From: Lachnospiraceae bacterium UBA7110
GTDB lineage: Bacteria > Bacillota > Clostridia > Lachnospirales > Lachnospiraceae
Direction: 5' to 3'
DNA: 9,476 nucleotides
NCBI GenBank assembly: GCA_002492295.1
Contig: DKYC01000139.1
Span: 1 to 9,476 of the forward strand
The notes beneath the pieces were generated by a model. That model did no database searches. It was not told the origin of the DNA and saw only the letters and a list, made by a program, of their open reading frames with translations. The position numbers and the translations under genes are program-made. Positions 1 through 5,470 of the stretch are shown one piece after another (positions within the stretch are counted from its first letter, which is position 1; the number at the start of each line of letters is the position of its first letter).

Positions 1-14
1 TTTCTAAATGTTTG

Positions 15-40
15 GAAGAACGCATAGGGCGGCGTTCTTC
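15..40. repeat. Perfect 9-bp inverted repeat upstream of nrdG
   Basis: GAAGAACGC (15-23) and GCGTTCTTC (32-40) are exact reverse complements around an 8-nt loop. No T-run follows on either strand, so it is not a standard intrinsic terminator. It may be the stem of an mRNA structure between an upstream gene (possibly nrdD, outside the window) and nrdG, or a protein-binding site. The repeat is seen directly; its role is unknown. Confidence 0.45.
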
Positions 41-85
41 TGAAAGACATAAAGATAATAAAGGACATATGCCAGGAATTTCTTA

Positions 86-96
86 ACATATAATGT
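86..96 (+). promoter_or_regulatory. Weak candidate promoter -10 of nrdG
   Basis: A perfect TATAAT lies at 89-94, inside a small palindrome with arms ACAT (86-89) and ATGT (93-96). There is no acceptable -35 hexamer 16-18 bp upstream (the region reads CATATG), so this is at best a weak or activator-dependent promoter. nrdG may instead be read from an upstream nrdD transcript. Confidence 0.25.
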
Positions 97-135
97 GTGT
101 TCTTTCGGAAAAATAATGGATAAGAGGTTGACATA

Positions 136-717
136 ATGAGGTATCACAATATTACAAAGGACGATATGTTAAACGGTGACGGATTACGGGTTGTTTTGTG
201 GGTGGCAGGGTGTGAGCACTGCTGTAAGGGGTGCCAAAATCCTGTGACCTGGGATCCGAACGGTGGTTTGGAGTTTGATGAGGACGCAAAGCGGGAGATT
301 TTTGAGCAGCTTGAGCAGCCGTATATAGCAGGGATTACGTTTTCGGGCGGAGACCCGCTTCACTGTGCAAACCGCAGCGGCGTAAAGCAGCTTGCAATGG
401 AGATTAAGGAGAAGTATCCTGATAAGACGATTTGGCTTTACACGGGGGATGTGTGGGAGAACATAATGAATTACGGGCTGATGAACTATGTGGATGTGCT
501 TGTGGACGGTGAGTTTGAGCAGGACAAAAAAGACACGACGCTGATGTGGAAGGGCAGCAGCAACCAGCGGGTCATTGATGTGCAGGCGACGCTTAAGTCG
601 GAGGACAAGTCGGTTTTAGTGCTTCATTGTGGAGATTATGACGATATTCCGATGGGGCGTGAGACCAATATTATCCCGTTCAGCGTGGGTGGGAGCTGTT
701 CAATCAGGAAGGCGTAG
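136..717 (+). CDS. nrdG: Anaerobic ribonucleoside-triphosphate reductase activating protein (NrdG)
   Basis: Radical SAM enzyme that uses S-adenosylmethionine and a [4Fe-4S] cluster to place the glycyl radical on NrdD, the oxygen-sensitive class III reductase making dNTPs in anaerobes (family knowledge). The cluster motif CxxxCxxC is visible as C26-x3-C30-x2-C33, and GGDP at residues 71-74 matches the SAM-contacting glycine motif of the family. The NxRVIDVQ stretch near residue 145 is typical of the NrdG C-terminal part. At 193 aa it is somewhat longer than the usual 150-180, with an unrecognised tail of about 40 residues. The ATG at 136 is preceded by AAGAGG (122-127), 8 nt away. NrdD is not in the window and would be expected upstream. 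The dUTPase gene follows 42 bp after the stop, probably on the same transcript. Confidence 0.93.
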   Translation: MRYHNITKDDMLNGDGLRVVLWVAGCEHCCKGCQNPVTWDPNGGLEFDEDAKREIFEQLEQPYIAGITFSGGDPLHCANRSGVKQLAMEIKEKYPDKTIWLYTGDVWENIMNYGLMNYVDVLVDGEFEQDKKDTTLMWKGSSNQRVIDVQATLKSEDKSVLVLHCGDYDDIPMGRETNIIPFSVGGSCSIRKA

Positions 718-728
718 CATGATTTGCA

Positions 729-746
729 TGCCTGCCAAAGCAGGCA
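729..746 (+). promoter_or_regulatory. Hairpin just upstream of the dut ribosome-binding site
   Basis: TGCCTGC (729-735) and GCAGGCA (740-746) form a perfect GC-rich 7-bp stem with a CAAA loop. The stem ends 3 nt before the GGGAG Shine-Dalgarno (750-754) of the dUTPase gene. There is no T-run, so it is not a terminator. Possible roles are mRNA processing or stabilisation, or tuning of dut translation relative to nrdG. The structure is seen; the role is inferred. Confidence 0.5.
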
Positions 747-759
747 GATGGGAGTTATA

Positions 760-1212
760 GTGAAAATTAAGGTTAAATATTTTACGGATAAGGTACAGAA
801 GCTGGAAAAGATTTCCAAGGGAAACTGGATAGACCTTCGTGCGGCGGAGGATGTGGTGATGAAGAAGGGCGAATTTAAGCTGATACCGCTTGGGATTGCA
901 GTGGAGCTGCCAAGGGGCTATGAGGCGCATGTCGTGCCGCGAAGCTCTACATTTAAGAATTTCGGACTGATACAGGTTAACCATCAGGGCGTGATTGACG
1001 GTCCCGACCGGGAAACGGGCGAGGGCGGGTACTGCGGGAACGACGACGCATGGTTTGTACCGATGTATGCCATGAGGGATACGGAAATCCATTTAAATGA
1101 CCGTATCTGCCAGTTTCGGATTATGGAGCAGCAGCCGGACATAGAGTTTGAGGAGGTCAGCGAGCTGACGGGTCCAAACCGCGGCGGGTTTGGTTCCACA
1201 GGGAAAAATTAA
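760..1212 (+). CDS. dut: dUTP diphosphatase (dUTPase), GTG start
   Basis: Hydrolyses dUTP to dUMP and pyrophosphate, keeping uracil out of DNA and feeding dTMP synthesis. The trimeric dUTPase motifs are visible: PRSSTFKNFGL at residues 60-70, GVID at 77-80 with the general-base Asp80, DRICQFRI at 114-121, and the C-terminal P-loop-like RGGFGSTG at 141-148 that closes over the substrate. Motif 1 (GNWIDLRA, 21-28) is a divergent form of AGYDLRA. The GTG at 760 was chosen because GGGAG (750-754) sits 5 nt before it and the resulting 150 aa is the usual family length. In-frame TTG 724 and ATG 748 lack such a site. Odd: about 8 extra residues, rich in Gly and acidic residues, separate Asp80 from Tyr91, where classical enzymes have DxxY. 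A phage-type dUTPase is an alternative origin, but no phage genes are nearby. Confidence 0.9.
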   Translation: MKIKVKYFTDKVQKLEKISKGNWIDLRAAEDVVMKKGEFKLIPLGIAVELPRGYEAHVVPRSSTFKNFGLIQVNHQGVIDGPDRETGEGGYCGNDDAWFVPMYAMRDTEIHLNDRICQFRIMEQQPDIEFEEVSELTGPNRGGFGSTGKN

Positions 1213-1224
1213 TGTAAGAAAATA

Positions 1225-1276
1225 GGAGAGAGTATCTCACAAGTCATTACATGACTTCGAGGATACCCTCTTTTTT
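1225..1276 (+). terminator. Intrinsic terminator after dut
   Basis: A long interrupted hairpin. The inner stem is AAGTCAT/ATGACTT (1241-1247 and 1251-1257) with a TAC loop. The outer stem is AGAGAGTATC with GATACCCTCT, followed by TTTTTT (1271-1276). It ends the nrdG-dut transcript. The opposite side is fairly T-rich when read on the minus strand, so it may also help stop spoVAF transcription. Confidence 0.9.
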
Positions 1277-1309
1277 AGTTTACACAATAGCGGGGAATTT
1301 TATTCGTTT

Positions 1310-2710
1310 TTATTCCTGTGATTTTGGCAGCCTGTAGCGGAACAGGGCATGGCTGACTTTCTTCCAGTTAAACGGAATCAACGGGTAGAGGTAGCTCTGA
1401 CCGGATACCATTTTGTTTGTGACAATTGCGAAGAAGAACAGTACGATGCCTGCAAGATATCCCCAAAACTGGAAAATGGCAGTCAAAATCAGGTTGATAA
1501 TGCGGAAAAACTTTATTGCATAGCCAAGTTCATAACTCGGGTGGGTGTAGTTTGCGATTGCGACAAACGCCATATACAGCATGACTTCGGCGTTGAACCA
1601 TCCGCTTTTGACGGAAAATTCGCCAAGAATCAGTGCAGCCATAACGCTAAGCGGAGTCGAAAGCATGTTTGGCGTATTGACGGCGGCAAGCCGCAGACCG
1701 TCAATGGCAAGTTCAAGGATTAAAAACTGCCATATCAGCGGCACATTAATATCTTCCTTGACAACAATAAATTGAAAAGCGGGCGGTATCCAGTCGGGAT
1801 TTTGCATCATCAGTAAGAAAGTAGGCGTGACAAAGTAAGTCAGGATTAGGATTAAAAAACGTGAGAACCTTAAATAGGAACCTGTAATCGGCGGAAAATA
1901 GAAGTCATCTGCCTCCTGTATCATGTCAAGGATGCTGATTGGGAGAATCATGGCGGAGGGGGAGTTGTCCACCAAAATAATGATGTTCCCTTCTAAAATC
2001 TGCGCGGCGGCTGTGTCGGGACGTTCCGTGTACTTAAACTTCGGGAAGGGATTGAACCATTTCGAGGTGTAGAGGCACTCGGCAAGACTTTCCTGATTAA
2101 GGGTGAGTGCGTCCACCTTGATATCGTTGATGCGGTTACGGATTTTATTGAGGAATTCTTTGTCAACGCGGCTGTCCATGTAGCAGACTGCGATATCTGT
2201 TTTCGACGCCTTTCCCGCGCTGAGCATTTCCACCCTTAAATCCGTGCTCCGGATCCGGCGCCGAATGAGGGCGGTGTTGAAAACAATGGTTTCCACAAAG
2301 CCGTCCTTGGAACCGCGCAGAACCTTATCCTTTTCCGGCTCCGATACGCCGCGTGCGGGGTAGGTGCGTGAATCGATTAGGATACAGTCCTCATAGCCTT
2401 CAATCAGCACCGCGAAAACGCCGCAGAGTACGTTTTTGGTAATCTCGTCAAAATCCCTTGAGAGTTCGACCTCCACGTGCGGCAAGAGCTTGTTTAAGCC
2501 GTCCGCGCTCTGCGGCATGTCGCTGTCCTTTAAACCCATGAGAAACTGCAGCAGTTTTTGCATCATTTCGTCTTTGCAAAAGCCGTCTATAAAATAAAAG
2601 ACCGCATTTTTTCCGCCGATTGTAATGTCGCGGTTTACGATATCAAAGCATTCGCTGACATGCAGCGTATCATTCAGATAATTTTTATTCTCTTCAAATG
2701 TCTGATACAT
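1310..2710 (-). CDS. spoVAF: SpoVAF-like spore germination protein (GerA A-subunit family)
   Basis: Integral membrane protein of the spore inner membrane, homologous to the A subunits of GerA-type germinant receptors. In Bacillus, SpoVAF is encoded with the SpoVA dipicolinate channel and works in germination as an ion channel without B and C subunits (family knowledge). The protein has a soluble N-terminal part (about 1-270) and a C-terminal part with about five hydrophobic segments. Typical sequences are YPARGVSEPE, LRGSKDGFVETIVFNTALIR and the C-terminal YLYPLIPFN, which favour SpoVAF over ordinary GerAA. The start at 2710 (MYQTF) has GGAGG 7 nt upstream, giving 466 aa. ATG 2716 is too close to that site, and the longer frame to 2770 has no site. 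No spoVA, gerB or gerC gene is beside it: it stands alone, divergent from cotJA. A GerA-family receptor A subunit of another class is the alternative. Confidence 0.88.
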   Translation of the reverse strand: MYQTFEENKNYLNDTLHVSECFDIVNRDITIGGKNAVFYFIDGFCKDEMMQKLLQFLMGLKDSDMPQSADGLNKLLPHVEVELSRDFDEITKNVLCGVFAVLIEGYEDCILIDSRTYPARGVSEPEKDKVLRGSKDGFVETIVFNTALIRRRIRSTDLRVEMLSAGKASKTDIAVCYMDSRVDKEFLNKIRNRINDIKVDALTLNQESLAECLYTSKWFNPFPKFKYTERPDTAAAQILEGNIIILVDNSPSAMILPISILDMIQEADDFYFPPITGSYLRFSRFLILILTYFVTPTFLLMMQNPDWIPPAFQFIVVKEDINVPLIWQFLILELAIDGLRLAAVNTPNMLSTPLSVMAALILGEFSVKSGWFNAEVMLYMAFVAIANYTHPSYELGYAIKFFRIINLILTAIFQFWGYLAGIVLFFFAIVTNKMVSGQSYLYPLIPFNWKKVSHALFRYRLPKSQE

Positions 2711-2743
2711 ATTCATTCCTCCGTTCCCAATGCGCCTGCTATA

Positions 2744-2772
2744 TAATATGGATAAGAAACATACAGGCATGA
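2744..2772 (-). promoter_or_regulatory. Candidate forespore sigma-G type promoter of spoVAF
   Basis: On the minus strand, CATATTA (2744-2750) fits the sigma-G -10 pattern CATnnTA. TCATG (2768-2772) fits four of five positions of the -35 pattern gHATR, with a 17-bp spacer against the usual 18. The predicted start near 2737 gives a short leader containing the GGAGG of spoVAF. This agrees with forespore expression of spoVA-type genes in Bacillus, but rests on motif matching alone. Confidence 0.42.
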
Positions 2773-2877
2773 ACTCATTTGAAGTTGATTATTGCCAAAT
2801 GCGTTAAAAATATGCGCGGATAATAGATGCCTTTCCCGACTGTTTTAAAATCCCGCGCCGGTAACAAATTGCCCGTT

Positions 2878-2904
2878 TTGACATAATATGGTATTAAATA
2901 TAAA
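2878..2904 (+). promoter_or_regulatory. Candidate promoter region of cotJABC
   Basis: CATAATAT (2882-2889) matches six of eight positions of the sigma-E -10 pattern CATACAnT and is placed well for the RBS at 2911, but no good -35 lies 13-15 bp upstream. The same stretch can be read as TTGACA (2878-2883), 15 bp, TATAAA (2899-2904), a sigma-A-like promoter with a short spacer. The cotJ operon of Bacillus uses sigma-E in the mother cell (known), which favours the first reading. Confidence 0.3.
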
Positions 2905-2925
2905 AAATCGAGGAGTATAGACATT

Positions 2926-3099
2926 ATGCAGGAATGGAAACCGCAAATGCCTTATATGGAACAGTTCCCAGTGGCAATGGCATACGTGCCGTGGCAGAAA
3001 AACTGTAACATGTATGAAAACCTTGATGATGCCTTTAAAACAGGCACCGTCTTTCCGGAACTGAACAAGCCGTTTACGGGAAGGAGGGTAAAAGGATGA
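2926..3099 (+). CDS. cotJA: CotJA spore coat-associated protein
   Basis: Small 57-aa protein, first gene of the cotJ operon. In Bacillus, CotJA and CotJC interact and are incorporated into the spore coat, and CotJA is needed for CotJC assembly (family knowledge). The family signature is clear: VAMAYVPWQ (residues 17-25), then a spaced acidic and aromatic stretch, then GTVFPELNKPF (40-50). The ATG at 2926 has AGGAG at 2911-2915, 10 nt upstream. The stop overlaps the cotJB start as ATGA (3096-3099), and the AAGGAGG for cotJB (3081-3087) lies inside the cotJA coding end, so translation of the two is probably coupled. The N-terminus is short and Pro/Met-rich with no signal peptide, consistent with synthesis in the mother cell. 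Length and motif order are normal for the family. Confidence 0.93.
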   Translation: MQEWKPQMPYMEQFPVAMAYVPWQKNCNMYENLDDAFKTGTVFPELNKPFTGRRVKG

Positions 3100-3389
3100 A
3101 TACAGGTTATAAGTCATGTAATACCGATTCATGTGCGGAAAGAAGGCAGCTTTTGTATGAAATCTCGAAGATTGATTTCGTGCTTAAGGAGTTGAACCTC
3201 TATTTAGATACCCACCCGTACGACCAGCAGGCGATGGAAGCATTCAAGCACTACAATATGGCGAAAAACAAGATGGTCACGGAATACACGGAAAAATTCG
3301 GTCCTTTGGTACTGAGTATTGTTGACATGGATTGCAGAGAATGGAAATGGGCCACGCAGGACTGGCCGTGGGAAGGGGGCTATAACTAA
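3096..3389 (+). CDS. cotJB: CotJB spore coat protein
   Basis: Second gene of the cotJ operon, 97 aa, close to the family length of about 90. The core is a helical segment of residues 15-54 (ERRQLLYEIS, then LNLYLDTHPYDQQA) and the C-terminus is tryptophan-rich with WKWATQDWPWE at 83-93, a hallmark of the family. The biochemical role is unknown; it is a coat-associated partner of CotJA and CotJC. The ATG at 3096 overlaps the cotJA stop by 4 nt and uses AAGGAGG at 3081-3087. The stop overlaps the cotJC start by one base (TAATG, 3387-3391). This tight packing indicates one transcript and coupled translation, as expected if the products assemble in fixed ratios. The first 12 residues, with two cysteines (C8, C13), are not part of the conserved core. 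Confidence 0.93.
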   Translation: MNTGYKSCNTDSCAERRQLLYEISKIDFVLKELNLYLDTHPYDQQAMEAFKHYNMAKNKMVTEYTEKFGPLVLSIVDMDCREWKWATQDWPWEGGYN

Positions 3390-3985
3390 TGTGGAATTAT
3401 GAAAAAAGATTGCAGTTTCCGGTAAAGATTACCCAAACCAATCCGCAGATTGCGCAGGTGATTATTTCCCAGTATGGCGGACCTGACGGGGAACTTGCCG
3501 CATCAATGCGTTATCTTGCGCAGCGCTATACAATGCCCTATAATTCCGTGGCAGGTCTGCTGACGGATATCGGTACGGAAGAGCTTGCACACTTTGAAAT
3601 GATTTGTGCGATTGTATACCAGCTTACAAGGAATCTTTCTCCCGAGGAAATCGCAAAGTCGGGATTTGATAAATACTACGTTGACCATACCCTTGCGCTT
3701 TGGCCGCAGGCGGCGGGCGGCATTCCGTTTAACGCGTGTGAGTTCCAGTCAAAGGGCGACGTGATTACGGATCTGACGGAGGATTTGGCGGCAGAGCAGA
3801 AGGCGCGCACGACGTATGACAATATCCTGCGGCTTGTGAAAGATCCCGATGTCTGTGAACCGATTAAGTTCCTGCGTGCACGTGAAATCGTGCATTTCCA
3901 GCGTTTCGGTGAAGCGCTCCGGATTGCACAGGAGAACCTTGATTCGCGTAATTTCTATGCATTTAATCCGGAATTTGATAAATAG
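3389..3985 (+). CDS. cotJC: CotJC, manganese catalase family spore coat protein
   Basis: Non-heme manganese catalase homologue of the spore coat, expected to dismutate hydrogen peroxide to water and oxygen (family knowledge). The 198-aa protein keeps a full dimetal ligand set: Glu35 (GELAASMRYL), Glu65 and His68 (TEELAHFEMI), Glu136 (DLAAEQKAR) and Glu166 with His169 (REIVHFQRF). These are the two ExxH pairs and bridging Glu residues of the ferritin-like four-helix fold, so it is likely active. At about 200 aa it is the short coat form, lacking the longer C-terminal part of cytosolic Mn-catalases. It begins one base before the end of cotJB and is probably made by translational coupling; a weak GGAAG lies upstream inside cotJB. 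An intrinsic terminator follows at 4011-4060. Confidence 0.94.
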   Translation: MWNYEKRLQFPVKITQTNPQIAQVIISQYGGPDGELAASMRYLAQRYTMPYNSVAGLLTDIGTEELAHFEMICAIVYQLTRNLSPEEIAKSGFDKYYVDHTLALWPQAAGGIPFNACEFQSKGDVITDLTEDLAAEQKARTTYDNILRLVKDPDVCEPIKFLRAREIVHFQRFGEALRIAQENLDSRNFYAFNPEFDK

Positions 3986-4010
3986 GATTAAATATAATCT
4001 GTTTCTGAAT

Positions 4011-4060
4011 AACATTCCTATATGGTGCGCAAAAACGTGCCATACGGGAGTGTTTTTTTA
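4011..4060 (+). terminator. Intrinsic terminator after cotJC
   Basis: Two stacked stems: an outer one of AACATTCC (4011-4018) with GGAGTGTT (4047-4054, one G-T pair), and an inner one of TATGGTGCG (4021-4029) with CGTGCCATA (4036-4044, two G-T pairs) around CAAAAA. A T-run to 4059 follows the outer stem. It closes the cotJABC transcript, so the DUF305 gene probably has its own promoter. Confidence 0.85.
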
Positions 4061-4090
4061 TATAGCCAGGAAAGGAACACGCCAAACGGG

Positions 4091-4103
4091 CATATAGTAT
4101 AAT
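4091..4103 (+). promoter_or_regulatory. Candidate mother-cell type -10 for the DUF305 gene
   Basis: CATATAGTA (4091-4099) fits the -10 patterns of sigma-K (CATAnnnTA, full match) and sigma-E (CATACAnTA, one mismatch). A TATAAT (4098-4103) overlaps it. Neither reading has a good -35. The position suits the RBS at 4114, and expression in the mother cell would match the neighbouring coat genes. Inference from motif only. Confidence 0.38.
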
Positions 4104-4128
4104 AAAACCGTTTGAGGAGTTAGGACCA

Positions 4129-4701
4129 ATGAACAGAATGTGCCTGGAGCCGTATGCGGCAACATATCTTGATAAATTTTACTGTATTTTTGACGAAATG
4201 ATGCGGGAGATGACGGGGGCGGCAATGTCGTGCAGCATTTCCCATAACTTTATCCTGCAGATGATTCCGCACCACCGTGCGGCGATTGCGATGTCGCACA
4301 ATATTTTACAGTATACATCCAACCGGTCCCTACAGGATATCGCGTCAGGAATTATCACGGAGCAGACCCAAGGCATTGCGGATATGGAAAAAATACTGGA
4401 CTTTTGCGGAGGATATGAAAATACACAGGAGGAACTCTGTATTTATTTAAGCAAGGTCAATGCCGTGATGAACCGTATGTTCCACAAAATGAGTCATGCA
4501 TGCGCGACCAATCAGGTAAACTGTGATTTTATGCGGGAAATGATTCCGCACCATGAGGGGGCGGTGGAGATGTCAAAGACTGCGCTGCAGTTTAGTATCT
4601 GCCCGCAGCTTGTGTCAATTTTGGATACGATTATCAGCTCACAGGAGCGCGGAATTATCCAAATGCAGAATTTGATGAAATGCCTTGGCTGTGAGCCGTA
4701 G
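4129..4701 (+). CDS. Tandem DUF305 protein, probable metal binding, no signal peptide
   Basis: A 190-aa protein made of two DUF305-type repeats. Repeat 1 (about 22-93) has FILQMIPHHRAAIAMS (41-56) and EQTQGIADM (78-86). Repeat 2 (about 114-188) has FMREMIPHHEGAVEMS (134-149) and QERGIIQM (172-179). DUF305 domains are ferritin-like helical bundles; the cyanobacterial copper-binding protein CopM belongs to the family, and most members are exported. Here no signal peptide is present and there are ten cysteines plus many methionines, which points to soft-metal binding inside the cell (inference). GAGGAG at 4114-4119 precedes the ATG by 9 nt. It lies between the cotJ terminator and a CotF-type coat gene, so a spore-related role, for example copper handling in the coat or mother cell, is likely but unproven. 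No enzymatic function can be assigned. Confidence 0.82.
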   Translation: MNRMCLEPYAATYLDKFYCIFDEMMREMTGAAMSCSISHNFILQMIPHHRAAIAMSHNILQYTSNRSLQDIASGIITEQTQGIADMEKILDFCGGYENTQEELCIYLSKVNAVMNRMFHKMSHACATNQVNCDFMREMIPHHEGAVEMSKTALQFSICPQLVSILDTIISSQERGIIQMQNLMKCLGCEP

Positions 4702-4814
4702 GGGCAAATAAGAAAATCATTTCCAAAATATGCATATATTTCAAAATTCCGGTAATCCTTTTGGTAGGCAAATGGTACAGGAAATACTGTTTGCAGAGAA
4801 GGAGGATTGTGATT

Positions 4815-5273
4815 ATGATTTTGAAACAGAAGGAAAAAGACGCCATTTCGGAGCTGCAGACACAGGAGAAAATCTGTGTGGAAAAGTACCGCAGATACAA
4901 GGAGCAGGCAAAAGATCCGGAGTTAAAAAAACTGTTTGGAACACTGGAGCAGGAGGAACAGAAGCACTATGACTCCTTGGAACAGGTGTTGGGCGGCAGT
5001 GTGCCTTCCTGTGACTGCAATGATTCAGACGGGGCAAATTATAAGCCGCAGGCAACATATGACAGTATGGCGCAGAACAATGATAAGCAGTCGGATAATT
5101 TCCTTGCAACGGACTGTATCGGAACGGAGAAGTACGTTTCTTCCGAATACAACACGAATGTGTTCAAGTTTGCGGACGCGGCGCTGCGTAAGCTATTAGC
5201 GGACATCCAGATCGAGGAGCAGAACCATGCGGAGATGCTATACAAATATAAAACAGCAAACGGCATGGCATAA
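4815..5273 (+). CDS. CotF-family (ferritin-like) spore coat protein
   Basis: A 152-aa protein of the coat F type. The first half (4-60) is a ferritin-like helix pair with Glu18 and the ExxH motif E48-QK-H51. Residues 61-95 form a polar linker with a CDC motif (66-68). The second half holds KYVSSEYN (106-113) and LLADIQIEEQNHAEML (127-142), with a second ExxH at E135-QN-H138. That second half closely matches the conserved part of CotF-type proteins (family knowledge). The ATG at 4815 is preceded by GGAGG (4801-4805), 9 nt away; the frame runs open to 4761 but without an RBS. The gap to the DUF305 gene is 113 bp with no terminator, so co-transcription is possible. A terminator follows at 5299. 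Because both ExxH motifs are kept, a dimetal site is plausible, whereas the family is usually described only as structural. Confidence 0.82.
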   Translation: MILKQKEKDAISELQTQEKICVEKYRRYKEQAKDPELKKLFGTLEQEEQKHYDSLEQVLGGSVPSCDCNDSDGANYKPQATYDSMAQNNDKQSDNFLATDCIGTEKYVSSEYNTNVFKFADAALRKLLADIQIEEQNHAEMLYKYKTANGMA

Positions 5274-5298
5274 AAATTTCCATTTATAATATCTGTTA

Positions 5299-5335
5299 AG
5301 ACGAGACTTTTATCTGAAAAGGTCTCGTCTTTCTT
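5299..5335 (+). terminator. Intrinsic terminator after the CotF-like gene
   Basis: AGACGAGAC (5299-5307) pairs perfectly with GTCTCGTCT (5322-5330). The stem is extended by TTTT/AAAA across a one-base bulge, with a small ATCTG loop, and is followed by TTCTT. It separates the sporulation block from metF. Confidence 0.87.
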
Positions 5336-5355
5336 ATGCGCATTTTTACGCATAA
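5334..5355 (+). repeat. Second small hairpin after the terminator
   Basis: TTATGCG (5334-5340) and CGCATAA (5349-5355) form a 7-bp stem around CATTTTTA. It directly abuts the terminator at 5299-5335. It has no T-run of its own and may simply be an accessory stem in the terminator region. Confidence 0.4.
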
Positions 5356-5367
5356 ATCTGTTTATCA

Positions 5368-5396
5368 TGGAATTATATAAGAGATTGTGGTAAAAT
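5368..5396 (+). promoter_or_regulatory. Weak candidate promoter of metF
   Basis: TAAAAT (5391-5396) with TGGAAT (5368-5373) at a 17-bp spacing is the best sigma-A-like pair I find between the terminator and metF. It would give a leader of about 70 nt. That leader is too short for a SAM riboswitch or T-box, and I see no such motifs, so methionine control is not evident from the sequence. Confidence 0.28.
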
Positions 5397-5470
5397 GAAA
5401 AATATGCTGCGGAACTGTTGACATTGGAATGGAGTTGTCCGCTTATCAATTTACCATATGGAGGCGAAAG

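Noticed and set aside
1..86. Open frame at 3-86 as the end of an upstream gene such as nrdD
   Set aside because: The 27 readable codons show no resemblance to the NrdD C-terminus (no glycyl radical loop or terminal pattern), so I cannot support a partial gene.
700..1092. Open reading frame of 130 codons on the minus strand opposite dut
   Set aside because: It lies entirely antisense to the clearly conserved nrdG end and dUTPase, has no family signature and no good ribosome-binding site; a shadow frame.
1349..1723. Open frame of 124 codons on the plus strand inside spoVAF
   Set aside because: It is antisense to the conserved membrane region of the SpoVAF-like protein, and its composition is that of a shadow of the true frame.
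5418..5449. Perfect TTGACA at 5418-5423 as a -35 for metF
   Set aside because: The nearest TATAAT-like element (TATCAA, 5444-5449) is 20 bp away, and transcription would start almost at the ribosome-binding site.
5336..5470. Possible SAM riboswitch or T-box upstream of metF
   Set aside because: Only about 135 bp are available after the terminator. I find neither a long multi-stem SAM aptamer pattern nor a T-box sequence, and there is no second terminator before the gene.
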